Under the pieces are notes generated by a model. It saw only the letters and a list, made by a program, of their open reading frames with translations, ran no database searches and had not been told where the DNA came from. The position numbers and the translations under genes were made by a program. Source: JASHVB01 sp963762885 (GTDB lineage Bacteria; Pseudomonadota; Alphaproteobacteria; Acetobacterales; Acetobacteraceae). Taken from it: a stretch of 64,000 nt of DNA. Below, piece by piece: positions 1 through 9,790 of this stretch (position 1 is its first letter; every line of letters starts with the position of its first letter). Where the stretch lies: assembly GCA_963762885.1 (NCBI GenBank), contig CAVXNH010000115.1, forward strand, positions 124,001-188,000. The letters run 5' to 3'.

Positions 1-1639
1 CACCCTGTTCCACAAACCTATCAAAATCCCCCACCGCATCCCGTGTCAGTTCACGCAGCCACTCCTGCTCTGTCTTATCATTGTATCCCGCAATGCCCAC
101 ACGTTCCGCGAGCGCCGAGAATATGTCGATGTCGTTCCGGCACTCGTACATCGGCGCGATCGCCTGGCGCATGTAGATCGCGTAATGCCCCGCCCCGGCC
201 CACGGCGTATGGACGTCATTGCGTTCCCAGAAGGTGGTCGCCGGCAGAACGATATCGGCATACATGGCCGTCGGCGTCACGAAATGATCCTGCACGACGA
301 GACATTCCACGCCGTCCAGTGACGCGACGATCCGGTTGACGTTCGGACATTGATTGAACAGATCGCCACCCGCCGAATAGATCAGCTTAATGTCGGCCGG
401 GTAGCCGCCGCTCTTACCGCGTGCCAGCAGATCGGACAACAACGGCGTGGCGACGCGCGCGTTGAGCGGGTTTGTTCCCGTCGGCAGGCTGTCGATGCCG
501 GCGCGCCCGGTCGCGCCGCTGCTGACACCGGAACTTCCGCCGACGATCCCCACATTGCCGGTGATCGCCGCGAGCGCATAGGCAGCGCGATGGAATTGCT
601 CGCCGTGCATCGTCCGGCCGGGCGCATAACCGGTCTGTAGCGCTGCAGGCTTGCTGGTAGCAAATTCAATCGCGAATCGCCTGATCGTATCGGCCGGAAT
701 ACCCGTGATCGCCGAGGCCCATTCGGACGTCTTCGCCACCCCATCGGACTCACCCAGCAGGTAGGCACGATAGGACGAACGCGGCGGCGCACCGTCCGGC
801 AGATGCGCGTCATCGAAACCTAGCACGTAACGATCGCAGTATGCCTGGTCGTGCAGCCCTTCGCTGACGATGACATAGGCCATCGCAATCAGCGCCGCGG
901 CATCGGTGGAGGGACGGATGAACACATGCTGATCCGCCAGTTGCCGACTGGTCAGAGTGCGTCGTGGATCGACACAAATGATGCGCGTGCCTAGCTGCTT
1001 CGCTCGTTTCAAATAGGGAACGGTACCGGTGCCGAAAGTTCCGTCACCCGGGCTCCAGCCCCACATCAGGATCAGCTTCGAATTGGCGTAGTCGGTCGGC
1101 TCTCGTCCGGCGGACTTGTAGTGGGCGCCGTAGGTCATCCGCACCGAGAATATCTCGGCCTCGGCCGACATGTTGGACCACAGATCGACGGTGCCGCCAA
1201 ACATGTTGAAGAAGCGCGTCGCCGCGGCCCGACTGTGCAGCATGGACAGGCTACCGCTGCGTGAGGCGTCCAACATCGCGGCATTGCCATAGGCCGATCG
1301 CACGCGCAGCAGCTCGCGTGCCACAGTATCCAGCGCGTCATCCCAGGAAATACGCTCGAACTGGCCGGAGCCTCGCGGACCCACGCGCCGCATCGGATAA
1401 CGCAGGCGATCCGAATGATAGGTACGCTCGATCTGGCCGACCCCACGCGCGCAGGCAGGCAGCGGCGGATGCTCTGGATTCCAGCGCCGTGCATCGGTGG
1501 AGATGTGAACGATGCGGTCATCCTTCACATGCGCATTGACGACACATCGGCCGCCGCAATTGTGCCCGCAGGTGCTGGTGATGACGGTCTCGCCAGGACG
1601 GCCCGGCGGGCGCGGCGCCTCATATATGGTCGTGCCGAT
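1..1639 (-). CDS. Molybdopterin oxidoreductase (DMSO reductase family), 3' end outside window
   Basis: About 546 codons of a Mo-bis-MGD oxidoreductase run off the left edge. Near the N-terminus a cysteine set CGHNCGGRC (C-x3-C-x3-C), followed about 30 residues later by ACARG, matches the [4Fe-4S] site of the DmsA/BisC group. The pterin-binding core reads in one frame without interruption. Such enzymes reduce S- or N-oxides or oxidise/hydroxylate small organics; the substrate cannot be read here. The first in-frame codons after an upstream TGA contain no ATG, GTG or TTG before the Fe-S cysteines. The best-placed start is an ATC (1637-1639) eight bases after GGAGG, so either a rare start or a base error. 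It follows the FAD monooxygenase gene in the same direction, about 95 bases away, and probably shares its transcript. The family is clear; the substrate is unknown. Confidence 0.85.
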   Translation of the reverse strand, partial: MGTTIYEAPRPPGRPGETVITSTCGHNCGGRCVVNAHVKDDRIVHISTDARRWNPEHPPLPACARGVGQIERTYHSDRLRYPMRRVGPRGSGQFERISWDDALDTVARELLRVRSAYGNAAMLDASRSGSLSMLHSRAAATRFFNMFGGTVDLWSNMSAEAEIFSVRMTYGAHYKSAGREPTDYANSKLILMWGWSPGDGTFGTGTVPYLKRAKQLGTRIICVDPRRTLTSRQLADQHVFIRPSTDAAALIAMAYVIVSEGLHDQAYCDRYVLGFDDAHLPDGAPPRSSYRAYLLGESDGVAKTSEWASAITGIPADTIRRFAIEFATSKPAALQTGYAPGRTMHGEQFHRAAYALAAITGNVGIVGGSSGVSSGATGRAGIDSLPTGTNPLNARVATPLLSDLLARGKSGGYPADIKLIYSAGGDLFNQCPNVNRIVASLDGVECLVVQDHFVTPTAMYADIVLPATTFWERNDVHTPWAGAGHYAIYMRQAIAPMYECRNDIDIFSALAERVGIAGYNDKTEQEWLRELTRDAVGDFDRFVEQG

Positions 1640-1734
1640 GTCGGGACCCTCCGGAATTCACCTGTCCTCGCGCGGCAGCTTAACGGAATCCTGCGTCACG
1701 TCGCCACGTTTTCGCTACGGTCGCCGCCGAAGCG

Positions 1735-3400
1735 TCAGGTGCGCCACAGCGCGCCGCGGACCCGATCGACCAGAACCAGCGGATTGTCCGGCACCGCATC
1801 ACCGCGCCACGCGACATGCTGGTCCGGCCGCGCCAGCAGCAGCTTGTGCGGATACAGCGTGTCGGCCGCTTCGGCGTCCACGTCCAGCACTGCCAATGGC
1901 ACATCGCGCTGCGCCGCAGCCTCGGCGAGGGACGTCACCTCCGCAGATCGATCGAACCGCAATATCGTGAACCCCGGGCCGAGCGCATCGTACAACGACC
2001 GCCCGTCGCGCAGCCACACATGCGGCACACGGCAGCCGGGCACGGTGGATGGCGTGAAGTCGTACATCGTATAAGGCGGCGCTGTCTCCCCATCGTAGGC
2101 GACGATCGGGGAGCGTTCGTAGAAATAGCCGAAGTTCAGCCCGCCACAGCAGAATTGCGGCACGTTGATCTCGAACATCAGGCGGCCGAACTCCGCCCGC
2201 ACGGCGTCGCCGTCCGCGCCGGAAGCTTCGATCGCTTCCGGAATTTCCGCCCGAGCCCGCGCCATCGCGACCGACGTGTTCATCGCATAGTGCGAGACTT
2301 GCTCGGTGATCGGCCAACGCTCGGCTTCGTGCGCGTGCAGGATGGCGGGGTCGGCCCAGCCGAGCAGCACGCCGGCCACCATCCACGACAGGTTCATCGC
2401 GTCGGCGATGCCGGCGTTCATGCCGTAGCCGGCAAACGGCACCCAGATATGCGCCGCATCGCCGCACAGGAACACGCGCCGCTCGCGGAACTTGTCGGCA
2501 ATCAGGCGCCTGCCGTACCAATCCTCCTTGCTGATGATATCGTAGTGGAAGTCCCGCCCTACGCCGACCACCATCCGCAGGCAGCGATCGCGATCGACCA
2601 ATTCAAAATCCGGTTCGTCCGGACGCAAATAACAATGCAGCAACCATGTTTCGCTCCCATCGATGGCAAAGATGTTGGCGCTGCGCCGAGGGTTCATCGA
2701 TTGATTTCGACCAGGCCGGCCGCGCCTGCATCATCGATAGCAGGGATGGCGCGCGGAAATAGGTGGATTGCGTGCGCTGGACAACCGCGTCGCCGGTCAG
2801 CCGGGCACCGATCTCACGCCGGATTTCCGAGTGCCCGCCGTCGCAGCCAACCAGATAGTCGCTGTCGATCAGCAGGCGCTCGCCACTGTCCAGGTCTTCG
2901 GCCTCTGCCACCACTCCGTCGTCGGATTGGGTAAAGCCCAGCACCTTTACCCGGTGCCGAAACCGCAGCCCCGGCCGCGTCATCGCATGATTTACCAGTA
3001 CCGGCTCGAGATAGATCTGGTTGATACGATGTGGCGGCTCCGGCGTTGGCCACCAAGTGTCCGGACCTTCTGTTGCGCTGTAACGGTCTCGACGGCACGG
3101 GATCGGGATGCGCGCGAACTCCGGTCCGACGAAGGTGGTACGAAACGAGATGTCGTTCGGAAAATCGTGCGGCAGGCCGGCGTCGCGCACCGCCTGAACC
3201 ACCCCGAGCCGGCGGAACACCTCCATCGTTCTTGCTGCAACGTGGTTGCACTTTACGCTTGGAGGCTCATCGCGGTGGCGCTGTTCCAGCACCAGAACAT
3301 CGATCCCGCGCCAGGCGAGATCCATCGCCAGCGTGGTTCCGACCGGCCCGCCGCCAACCACCAGAACGCTTGTGCGCAGGCGCTGCATCAGGGCGGGCAT
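1735..3400 (-). CDS. FAD-dependent aromatic-type monooxygenase (one frameshift)
   Basis: Two overlapping frames give one flavoprotein hydroxylase of about 550 residues, the usual size of the PheA/TfdB/MhpA group. The N-terminal frame has the dinucleotide-binding motif VLVVGGGPVGTTLAMDLAW and the internal LVGCDGGHSEIRREIG motif. The second frame has the second FAD motif FLCGDAAHIWVPFAGYGMN and the thioredoxin-like C-terminal domain. The frames join near 2698-2712, where removing one base restores NPRRSANIFAIDG after the first part. The reaction is presumably NAD(P)H-dependent hydroxylation of an aromatic or similar ring. Its start overlaps the 3' end of the upstream ThDP enzyme gene by 13 bases, indicating co-transcription. 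I think the shift is a sequence error because both halves are well conserved; a true pseudogene is possible. Confidence 0.8.
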
Positions 3401-5079
3401 ATCACGTTGACCAGCGCCTGCTGGCCGCCACGCACCGCCGCCGCAGCGCGCTGCAACGCGGCCGGCAGATCGCCGGGACGTTCCACCCGTTCGCCATGTC
3501 CGTTATGCGCGAGGACGATCTTCTCGAACGATGGCGCCGGCAAATCCGCGAGCAAGCGTCCGTCATTTTCGGAAGCGACGCCCTTGCCATACATATCCAG
3601 CGTCGCCCGCCGCACGGCCCCATACAGCGCATTGTTATAGATCACCGTCAGCACCGGCAGGTTATGCGTTTCTGCCACGTAGTGGCACGCGGTCGGGTTG
3701 GCGAACATGTAAGCGCCATCGCCCAGCACCGACAGCACCAGCTTGTCGGGCGACGCCAGCCTGGCCCCGAGCGACGCACCGAAGCCCCAGCCTAGCCCGC
3801 CGGCCGAGCTCAGCGAAAACAGGCTGCCGGGCGTCTCCAGCGGACAGTACTCCTGGCGGAATGAGTATTCGGAAATAACGATCGTGTCGCGATCGACGAC
3901 GTCGCGCAGGCAATGGTTCAACCAGGCCAGCGTATTCTTGTTGCCGCGCCCCGCATGTTCCGCCTCGCCGCGCCATCCCGCATGCAATTCCGCCGATCGC
4001 CCGGTCAGGCGCGCCCGCCGTGCTTCGACATGCGGGCTGCTGCGACCGGTCGGCGCCTGTTCCAACGCTTCCAGTGCCGAGAGCGCGCTGGCGGTAATCG
4101 TCAGGTCGGAGGGAAAGCTGCGCATCGGATAGCGCGCGTACAGCGGATCTTCCCCGATTTGCACAACGCGCGCATCAGCCGGCGGGTGCTCTTTGCCCGG
4201 AAGCCAGGGCACGTCGGCCTCGATGACGATCACCAGGTCCGCCTCTTTCAACAGCGGTCCGGGCAGCGAGCCGTGGAACATCGGGTTGTTCGCGGAAATC
4301 GCGAAATACCGCGTGTTATATGGAATCACCGGCAGCGCCCATTGCTCCGCCAGACGGGAGAGCACTACGGCGTCACGCGGGTCCTGTCCAAGCGTGCCGG
4401 TAATCACTACCGGCGCGCGTGCGGCAGCGATCCATTCGGCAAGCTGTTCGATATCGCCCGACGCCGGCACGGGCGCGCGTGGCCGAGCGCGTTGTCCACG
4501 ATTTGTCGCCGGCGGTGTATCCAGCACTTCGCCCAACACCTCGCGCGGCAGGCTGAGATAGACGGGACCTTTCGGCGATGACATCGCCATTTCCAACGCG
4601 CGATCAAGCACCGTGCCGACCTGGTCGCCGCGCTTCATTTCGTAGTCCCACTTCACAACTTCTCGCAGCATGCCGGCCTGGTCGAACATCTCTTGCGCCC
4701 AGTGGATGTGCGCATTGCGCGAGCCTTCCACGCCGGATTCGGTAAAAGGTGTGCGGCCGGAGGTCAGCAGGATGGGCACTCGGTCACGGCTGGCGTCGAT
4801 CAGCATGTTGATCGAATTCGCAGTGCCAACATTGGTGTGCAGCATGACCGCTTGCGGTTTGCCGGTCACCATGGTGTAGCCGTGTGCCATGGCGACCGCG
4901 GCATTCTCGTGCGGCACGACGATCGGCTGCGGCACCTTGCGGTTGGTACGACCGGTACGGGCGAACGCTTCCACAATAGGGGCGAAATCGGTGCCGGGAT
5001 TGGCGAACAGGTATTCGATGCCGTGGGCAGCGAGAGCCTCGAGATAGTCTTCCGCGGCGATGCGGGTCTGCGTGGTCAC
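3388..5079 (-). CDS. Thiamine diphosphate-dependent enzyme (acetolactate synthase / benzoylformate decarboxylase-like)
   Basis: A complete 563-residue ThDP enzyme with the standard three-domain layout. The Pyr domain carries the proton-relay glutamate in VVPHENAAVAMAHGY. A central Rossmann-like domain follows, and the PP domain has VLGDGAYMFANPTACHY with a downstream NNALYGAV, the GDG-x(~25)-NN cofactor motif. Family members decarboxylate or ligate 2-oxo acids. Without FAD-site features or neighbouring leucine/valine genes it is unlikely to be the biosynthetic acetolactate synthase. The neighbourhood (Mo-hydroxylase, flavin hydroxylase, Ldh_2 dehydrogenase) suggests catabolism of a 2-oxo acid made from an aromatic or heterocyclic substrate. 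Its ATG overlaps the stop of the upstream gene (ATGA), a sign of translational coupling. Confidence 0.85.
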   Translation of the reverse strand: MTTQTRIAAEDYLEALAAHGIEYLFANPGTDFAPIVEAFARTGRTNRKVPQPIVVPHENAAVAMAHGYTMVTGKPQAVMLHTNVGTANSINMLIDASRDRVPILLTSGRTPFTESGVEGSRNAHIHWAQEMFDQAGMLREVVKWDYEMKRGDQVGTVLDRALEMAMSSPKGPVYLSLPREVLGEVLDTPPATNRGQRARPRAPVPASGDIEQLAEWIAAARAPVVITGTLGQDPRDAVVLSRLAEQWALPVIPYNTRYFAISANNPMFHGSLPGPLLKEADLVIVIEADVPWLPGKEHPPADARVVQIGEDPLYARYPMRSFPSDLTITASALSALEALEQAPTGRSSPHVEARRARLTGRSAELHAGWRGEAEHAGRGNKNTLAWLNHCLRDVVDRDTIVISEYSFRQEYCPLETPGSLFSLSSAGGLGWGFGASLGARLASPDKLVLSVLGDGAYMFANPTACHYVAETHNLPVLTVIYNNALYGAVRRATLDMYGKGVASENDGRLLADLPAPSFEKIVLAHNGHGERVERPGDLPAALQRAAAAVRGGQQALVNVICPP

Positions 5080-7385
5080 CGTGTTGCCTCCTGTCGCTGT
5101 GCCGCCTGGATAAAGCGCCAGACTCGTTCCGGTGTCGCCGGCATGTCGATATGCGTGACACCCAGCGGCGCAAGCGCGTCCAGCACCGCACAGATGATCG
5201 CCTGTGGCGCCGCCATCGCTCCCGCCTGACCGGATCCTTTGACTCCGAGCGGATTTGCGGTGGTGGGCACGCCGGTCAAGGTGATGTCGAAGTCCGGCAA
5301 ATCGTCGGCCCGCGGCAGCGCGTAATCCATGAAAGATCCGCTCAGCATCTGACCGCTTTGCGGATCATAAAACGTGTGTTCCAGCATTGCCTGACCGATC
5401 CCTTGCGCAACGCCGCCCTGCACCTGGCCCAGGGTCAGCATCGGGTTGATCAGCGTACCGAAATCGTCCACGGCTGTGTAGCGATGCAACGCAACGGCGC
5501 CGGTTTCCGGATCGACGTCCACCTCGGCGATGTGGCATCCATTCGGGAAGGTTATGACGTCGAGAAGATTCCAGACATAGGTATCGAGACCGGCGTCCGC
5601 ACCGTCCGGCAGGTTGGCGGGATCGCGCGCGGCCCTTGCCACCGCAACGAGGTCGATGGAGCGGGCGGCATCATCACGCACGGCGAAGTGGCCGTTAGCG
5701 AACGTCACCTGTGCTGGCGATGCCTGCAGCAAACGCGCTGCAATCGCGTTGCCCTTTGCCAGCATCGCGTCGATCGCCTTGCACAACGCTGCACCGCCCA
5801 TATGCATGGACCGCGCGCCGCCATGACCGTTGCCGGCACGCACCACGCTGGTATCTGCCTGCACATAGCGGAAAGTTTCCAGCGGCAGACCCAACAAATC
5901 AGCGGCGATCTGCGCATAGGCGGTTTCGTGACCCATGCCGTTGGATTGCGTGCCGACCATGAGTGCGACGCGGCCGTCATCCTCGAAGCGAATTTCGGCA
6001 CCCTCGTTCGGCGCGCCTCGGGCAGTCTCCATGAAGCAGGTGATGCCCACGCCACGCAACAATCCGCGCTGTTGGGACGATGCGTGGCATTGGGAAATGT
6101 CGCCGGCTGCAACGACCGCGTCATCCAGATTCTCGACGAAGCGGCCGCAGTCGATCACCGTGCCAAGCGCTTTGCGGTAGGGAAATTCCGTCACCAGATT
6201 CCGCCGCCGCAGCTCGATCGGGTCGAAACGGTGGCGGCGCGCCGCCGCGTCGATCAGCCGCTCTATCATGTAGTTCACCTCGGGCTTGCCAGCGCCGCGA
6301 TAGGCGTCGATCGGCACGGTGTTGGTGAACACGCCCTGCACGTCCATGAAGATCGCGGGAATGACGTAGCCGCTGCCCATGGCGTTGGCCGGCGCATTGG
6401 TGGAACTGCCCGGTCCGCCGGAGGACAGGTAGGCACCTAGATTCGCCACAGTCGATACATCAAGCCCCAGGAAGCGCCCATCGGCATCCAGTGCCAGCCG
6501 GGCCCGTGTGATGTTGTCGCGCCCCTGCGCGGTGGTGACAAAATCCTCGCTGCGTTCGCCGATCCACTTCACCGGTCTGCCAAGCGCTCGCGCCGCCCAT
6601 AGCAGCATGACCCACTCGGGATACAGCGCGTTCTTCACACCGAACCCGCCGCCGACATCCGGACACGACACCCGCATTTGCTCCTGCGGCACACGAAACA
6701 CACTGTCCGCAAGCTGGGAGCGCAAGGCATGCACGCCGGCGCCGGAGAACGTCAGGTGAAAACCGTCCGCTTCGACTTGCCCGATCGCCCCGCGGGTTTC
6801 GAGCGCCGAGATGACGATACGGTTGTTGATCAGCTCGAGCCCGACCACATGCGCCGCTGCCTGCATCGCGGCATGCACGGCGTCAGCGTCACCCTTCTGG
6901 AACCGATACGACAAATTACCGGGCGCCTGTTCCCAGAGCAGTGGCGCATCCGGCAACAACGCCGCTGCCGCATCGACGACAGAGGGCAGCACACGATAAT
7001 CGATGTCGACAAACTCCGCCGCATCGCGCGCGGCGACACGAGTCTGCGCCACGACAAATGCGACCGGATCGCCGACATGCCGCACCACGTCGCTGGCGAG
7101 AGCAAACCGTGGCGGCACAATCATCGGCGCCACACTCGCCACCGGCACGGTGCACGGCAGCGGACCCAAATCGCGCAAGCCCGCCGCGGTGAACACACCA
7201 AGTACGTCGGGCATTGCCTGCGCTGCCGCCGTATCGATGTGCTCGATCACGGCATGCGCGTGAGGTGAGCGCACGACATGCATCCAGACCTGATCGGGAA
7301 CGTCGATGTCCTCGATGTAGCGGGCCCGCCCGGTCAGGAAGCGCGCATCCTCCAGGCGGCGCAGAGACTGGCCCCGAAACGACAC
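5076..7385 (-). CDS. Xanthine dehydrogenase/CO dehydrogenase-like large (molybdenum) subunit
   Basis: A 769-residue molybdopterin-cytosine-dinucleotide hydroxylase large subunit. It begins with the a/b-hammerhead domain (GQSLRRLEDARFLTGRARY) and continues with Mo-binding segments DVGGGFGVKNALYPE and AYRGAGKPE. AYRGAG is the form II signature, as opposed to AYRCSFR of true CoxL. Near the C-terminus, where the catalytic glutamate normally sits in G-x-GE-x-G, the sequence is GSGQAG, with glutamine. The FAD (CoxM) and 2Fe-2S (CoxS) partner subunits are not encoded beside it. It lies 24 bases downstream of the Ldh_2 gene and overlaps the ThDP gene. It probably hydroxylates an aromatic or N-heterocyclic compound in the cytoplasm, but the Glu-to-Gln change makes activity uncertain. 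Confidence 0.85.
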   Translation of the reverse strand: MSFRGQSLRRLEDARFLTGRARYIEDIDVPDQVWMHVVRSPHAHAVIEHIDTAAAQAMPDVLGVFTAAGLRDLGPLPCTVPVASVAPMIVPPRFALASDVVRHVGDPVAFVVAQTRVAARDAAEFVDIDYRVLPSVVDAAAALLPDAPLLWEQAPGNLSYRFQKGDADAVHAAMQAAAHVVGLELINNRIVISALETRGAIGQVEADGFHLTFSGAGVHALRSQLADSVFRVPQEQMRVSCPDVGGGFGVKNALYPEWVMLLWAARALGRPVKWIGERSEDFVTTAQGRDNITRARLALDADGRFLGLDVSTVANLGAYLSSGGPGSSTNAPANAMGSGYVIPAIFMDVQGVFTNTVPIDAYRGAGKPEVNYMIERLIDAAARRHRFDPIELRRRNLVTEFPYRKALGTVIDCGRFVENLDDAVVAAGDISQCHASSQQRGLLRGVGITCFMETARGAPNEGAEIRFEDDGRVALMVGTQSNGMGHETAYAQIAADLLGLPLETFRYVQADTSVVRAGNGHGGARSMHMGGAALCKAIDAMLAKGNAIAARLLQASPAQVTFANGHFAVRDDAARSIDLVAVARAARDPANLPDGADAGLDTYVWNLLDVITFPNGCHIAEVDVDPETGAVALHRYTAVDDFGTLINPMLTLGQVQGGVAQGIGQAMLEHTFYDPQSGQMLSGSFMDYALPRADDLPDFDITLTGVPTTANPLGVKGSGQAGAMAAPQAIICAVLDALAPLGVTHIDMPATPERVWRFIQAAQRQEATR

Positions 7386-7409
7386 GTTACGGGTCTCCCC
7401 GCCCTAAAC

Positions 7410-8459
7410 TCACAACCCCAGCTTGTCGGCAATCCCGTAGCCCTGGGCAAGATCGCGCAACTTGCTCCAGGTTGCGTCTTCCACCGAAATGCCGTTCTTT
7501 CGGCGTTCCTGTTCGCGCCGATATTCGATCTCGCCAGGATACAGCACTTCGGTGAAACCCTCGGCCGGGGGAGTCGCCTTCAGGTATTGCGCGAACTCGG
7601 TGACTTCGCGCTTGAATACCTCGAGGTCGCGAAAGGCTGCCACATTGAACACCGCAATGAAGCAGCCGTCGTTGTGCCGGCCGGTCGGCTCCACGCCGAA
7701 CCCGAGACCGGTCAACAGGCCAGAGAAGATCTCGACAATTGCTGCCAGTCCGTAGCCTTTGTAGCCCTCGGCGCCACCCAACGGCAGCAGCGCCCCGCCC
7801 TGCTTCAATACCCGAGGATCAGTGCTCGGCTTGCCGTCCTTGTCGATCAGCCAACCCGCCGGCACTTGCTCGCCACGCGCCGTCGCTACGTTGATCTTGC
7901 CCGCCGCGGCCGCCGACGTTGCCATATCGAAAAACAGCGGCCCGTCCAGATTCGATGGGATCGCAAAACAGATCGGGTTAGTCCCAAGCCGTGCCTGAGC
8001 ACCGCCGAACGGCGCTACCGCCTTCGCGCTGCGTCCGGAATCCGCGGTGATCATCGCGATCATGCCCTCGCGGGCTGCCATCAGCGGATACGACGCCAGG
8101 CGCCCGATATGATTCTGGCGGAACACCGTCGTTGCGGCGACGTTCTGCTGCTTCGCCTTATCGATCGTCATCCGCATCGCGCGGTCGGTCACCACGTAGC
8201 CAAAGCCCCAGTTGCCATCGATGACCATGGTGGTTGGCGACTGTTCCTTCACATCGAACGGCGCGCCCGGCATGATGTGACCGACCTTGATGCGATCGAT
8301 GTAGCTTGGGATCAGAATGATGCCGTGCGAATCGTGCCCGACGAGATTGGCGCCGATGTTGTAGCGCGCGATGGTCGCGGCTTCCTCCGCCGACGCACCG
8401 GCTTTCTCCAGCAGCGCGCTGGCGATCTCCATCAGCTTCTCGGCGTGCACGGTCGGCAT
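7410..8459 (-). CDS. Malate/L-lactate dehydrogenase family (Ldh_2) oxidoreductase
   Basis: A complete 349-residue member of the Ldh_2/YlbC/ComC family of NAD(P)-dependent 2-hydroxy acid or ketimine dehydrogenases, unrelated in fold to classical LDH. The family signature GHDSHGIILIPSYIDRI near residue 43 contains the conserved DSHG. The cofactor-binding region GTNPICFAIPSN and the C-terminal GYKGYGLAAIVEIFSG are typical. The start is preceded by GGAGGGGAGGG. It is the first gene of the minus-strand catabolic run ending at the left edge, and its promoter must lie in the 114 bases shared with the divergent gene at 8574. Family members act on malate, ureidoglycolate, sulfolactate or delta-1-piperideine-2-carboxylate; the substrate here is unknown. 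Confidence 0.88.
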   Translation of the reverse strand: MPTVHAEKLMEIASALLEKAGASAEEAATIARYNIGANLVGHDSHGIILIPSYIDRIKVGHIMPGAPFDVKEQSPTTMVIDGNWGFGYVVTDRAMRMTIDKAKQQNVAATTVFRQNHIGRLASYPLMAAREGMIAMITADSGRSAKAVAPFGGAQARLGTNPICFAIPSNLDGPLFFDMATSAAAAGKINVATARGEQVPAGWLIDKDGKPSTDPRVLKQGGALLPLGGAEGYKGYGLAAIVEIFSGLLTGLGFGVEPTGRHNDGCFIAVFNVAAFRDLEVFKREVTEFAQYLKATPPAEGFTEVLYPGEIEYRREQERRKNGISVEDATWSKLRDLAQGYGIADKLGL

Positions 8460-8573
8460 TCCACCCTCCCCTCCTGCTCTGCGTGAGAAAGGCGGCGATG
8501 ACGGAGGCTGTCAACCCTGACGGATCTGGCGTAGCCTGACCGTCGGAGCGAGACCCAGGAAAGGGGACAGAGG

Positions 8574-9626
8574 ATGAGCCAGTCAAACGTCTATGCCAGC
8601 GTGGCCGGCACGGTCGGCCGTAGCGCCAATGACAAAGGCGCCATCGGCGTGTTTCGCAGGCCCGCGGAGATAGGTGCGTGGGAACATGTGATCACCGATT
8701 GCGACAGCAACGTGGTCTACGTGCATCCGACCGATCCGAACATCGTGTTCGCCGGCACGCATGACGGCGTGTATCGCAGCACCGATCGCGGCAAGACCTT
8801 CAGGCGCGCCAACTTCCCTGATAAGGGCATGCAGATCTGGTCGTTCCTGGTCGATGCCGGCGATCCGAAGCTGGTCTATGCGGGCGGCTCGCCGGTCGCG
8901 GTGTATCGTAGCGAGGATAGCGGCGAGACCTGGCGGAAGCTGCCCGATCCCAACATGCCGACGCGCTGTGTCATGCCGTTCGCCTGCCGGGTGATGCGCA
9001 TGGCTCAGCATCCCGCGAAGCCGGGAACGATCTTCGCTGCACTTGAAGTCGGCGGCGTCATGCGCACCACCGATGGCGGAGAGACCTGGAAAGATTGCAG
9101 CCCGGATCTGATCCGTCTGGCGCAGAAGCCGCACCTTAAGAGCAAGATCGTTAGCGACACCTCGGACGAGGGCATGCTGGATGGCCACGCCATTGCCATC
9201 AGCCCGGCGGACCCGGATGCGGTGATCGTTGCGGTGCGCATGGGCCTGTTCCGCACTGCGGATGACGGCAACACGTGGCAAGACATGGAGGTGGGGCGCT
9301 TCTCGCCGACCACCTACGGACGCGACATCCAGGTCTCGCGCGCCGATCCCAACACGCTGTATTCCGCGTTGAGCGTGGCGGCGGCGAGCAAGGACGGGGC
9401 GGTTTATCGTAGCCAGGACAAGGGAAATACCTGGCAGCGCTTCGACAAGGTGCAGGTGCATGGCACGGTGATGTCGGTGGCGCCGCATAACACCGATCCG
9501 AAGCAGGTCTATCTTGCCGCGCGCTATGACGGCGAGATTTTCGGCACGACGGATGGCGGCGAGACCTGGCAGGCCATGCCGCTGCCGCAGGGCGTGAAGG
9601 ATATCTATTCGGTCGCGTGTGGATGA
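8574..9626 (+). CDS. BNR/Asp-box beta-propeller protein (sialidase-fold, non-secreted)
   Basis: The 350-residue protein contains six regularly spaced Asp-box motifs (S/T-x-D-x-G-x-T-W/F): STDRGKTF, SEDSGETW, TTDGGETW, TADDGNTW, SQDKGNTW and TTDGGETW. This predicts a six- to seven-bladed beta-propeller of the sialidase/photosystem-stability-factor type. No signal peptide or membrane segment is visible. Catalytic residues of true sialidases are not evident, so I would not call it an enzyme. It starts after AAAGGGGACAGAGG and diverges from the Ldh_2 gene, so the two may share regulation. In related genomes such propeller proteins often sit beside catabolic clusters as proteins of unknown role. 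Confidence 0.75.
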   Translation: MSQSNVYASVAGTVGRSANDKGAIGVFRRPAEIGAWEHVITDCDSNVVYVHPTDPNIVFAGTHDGVYRSTDRGKTFRRANFPDKGMQIWSFLVDAGDPKLVYAGGSPVAVYRSEDSGETWRKLPDPNMPTRCVMPFACRVMRMAQHPAKPGTIFAALEVGGVMRTTDGGETWKDCSPDLIRLAQKPHLKSKIVSDTSDEGMLDGHAIAISPADPDAVIVAVRMGLFRTADDGNTWQDMEVGRFSPTTYGRDIQVSRADPNTLYSALSVAAASKDGAVYRSQDKGNTWQRFDKVQVHGTVMSVAPHNTDPKQVYLAARYDGEIFGTTDGGETWQAMPLPQGVKDIYSVACG

Positions 9627-9633
9627 TCGATAA

Positions 9634-9790
9634 ACCTCTCCCGCAGGAGCGGGAGAGGTCAAGACGCGTAAGCGTCGCGGGTGAGGGTGATCGGGTCGGC
9701 ACGCTGCGTAAGAAGGCTGCGTGCCAACCCGATCACGCTCACCCTCGGTGCTTCGCACCATCGACCTCTCCCGCTCCCGCGGGCGAGGTT
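9634..9790. repeat. Family A intergenic repeat, two inverted copies
   Basis: Two facing copies of a dispersed element. Each has a short GC-rich stem-loop (acctctcccg with a facing complement) followed by gagggtgatcgggtcggca or its reverse complement. The arms enclose about 25 unique bases, so the whole region can fold into a long hairpin. Copies also lie at 24157, 25646, 45942 and 57586. It separates two convergent genes and may act as a bidirectional terminator. Confidence 0.8.
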
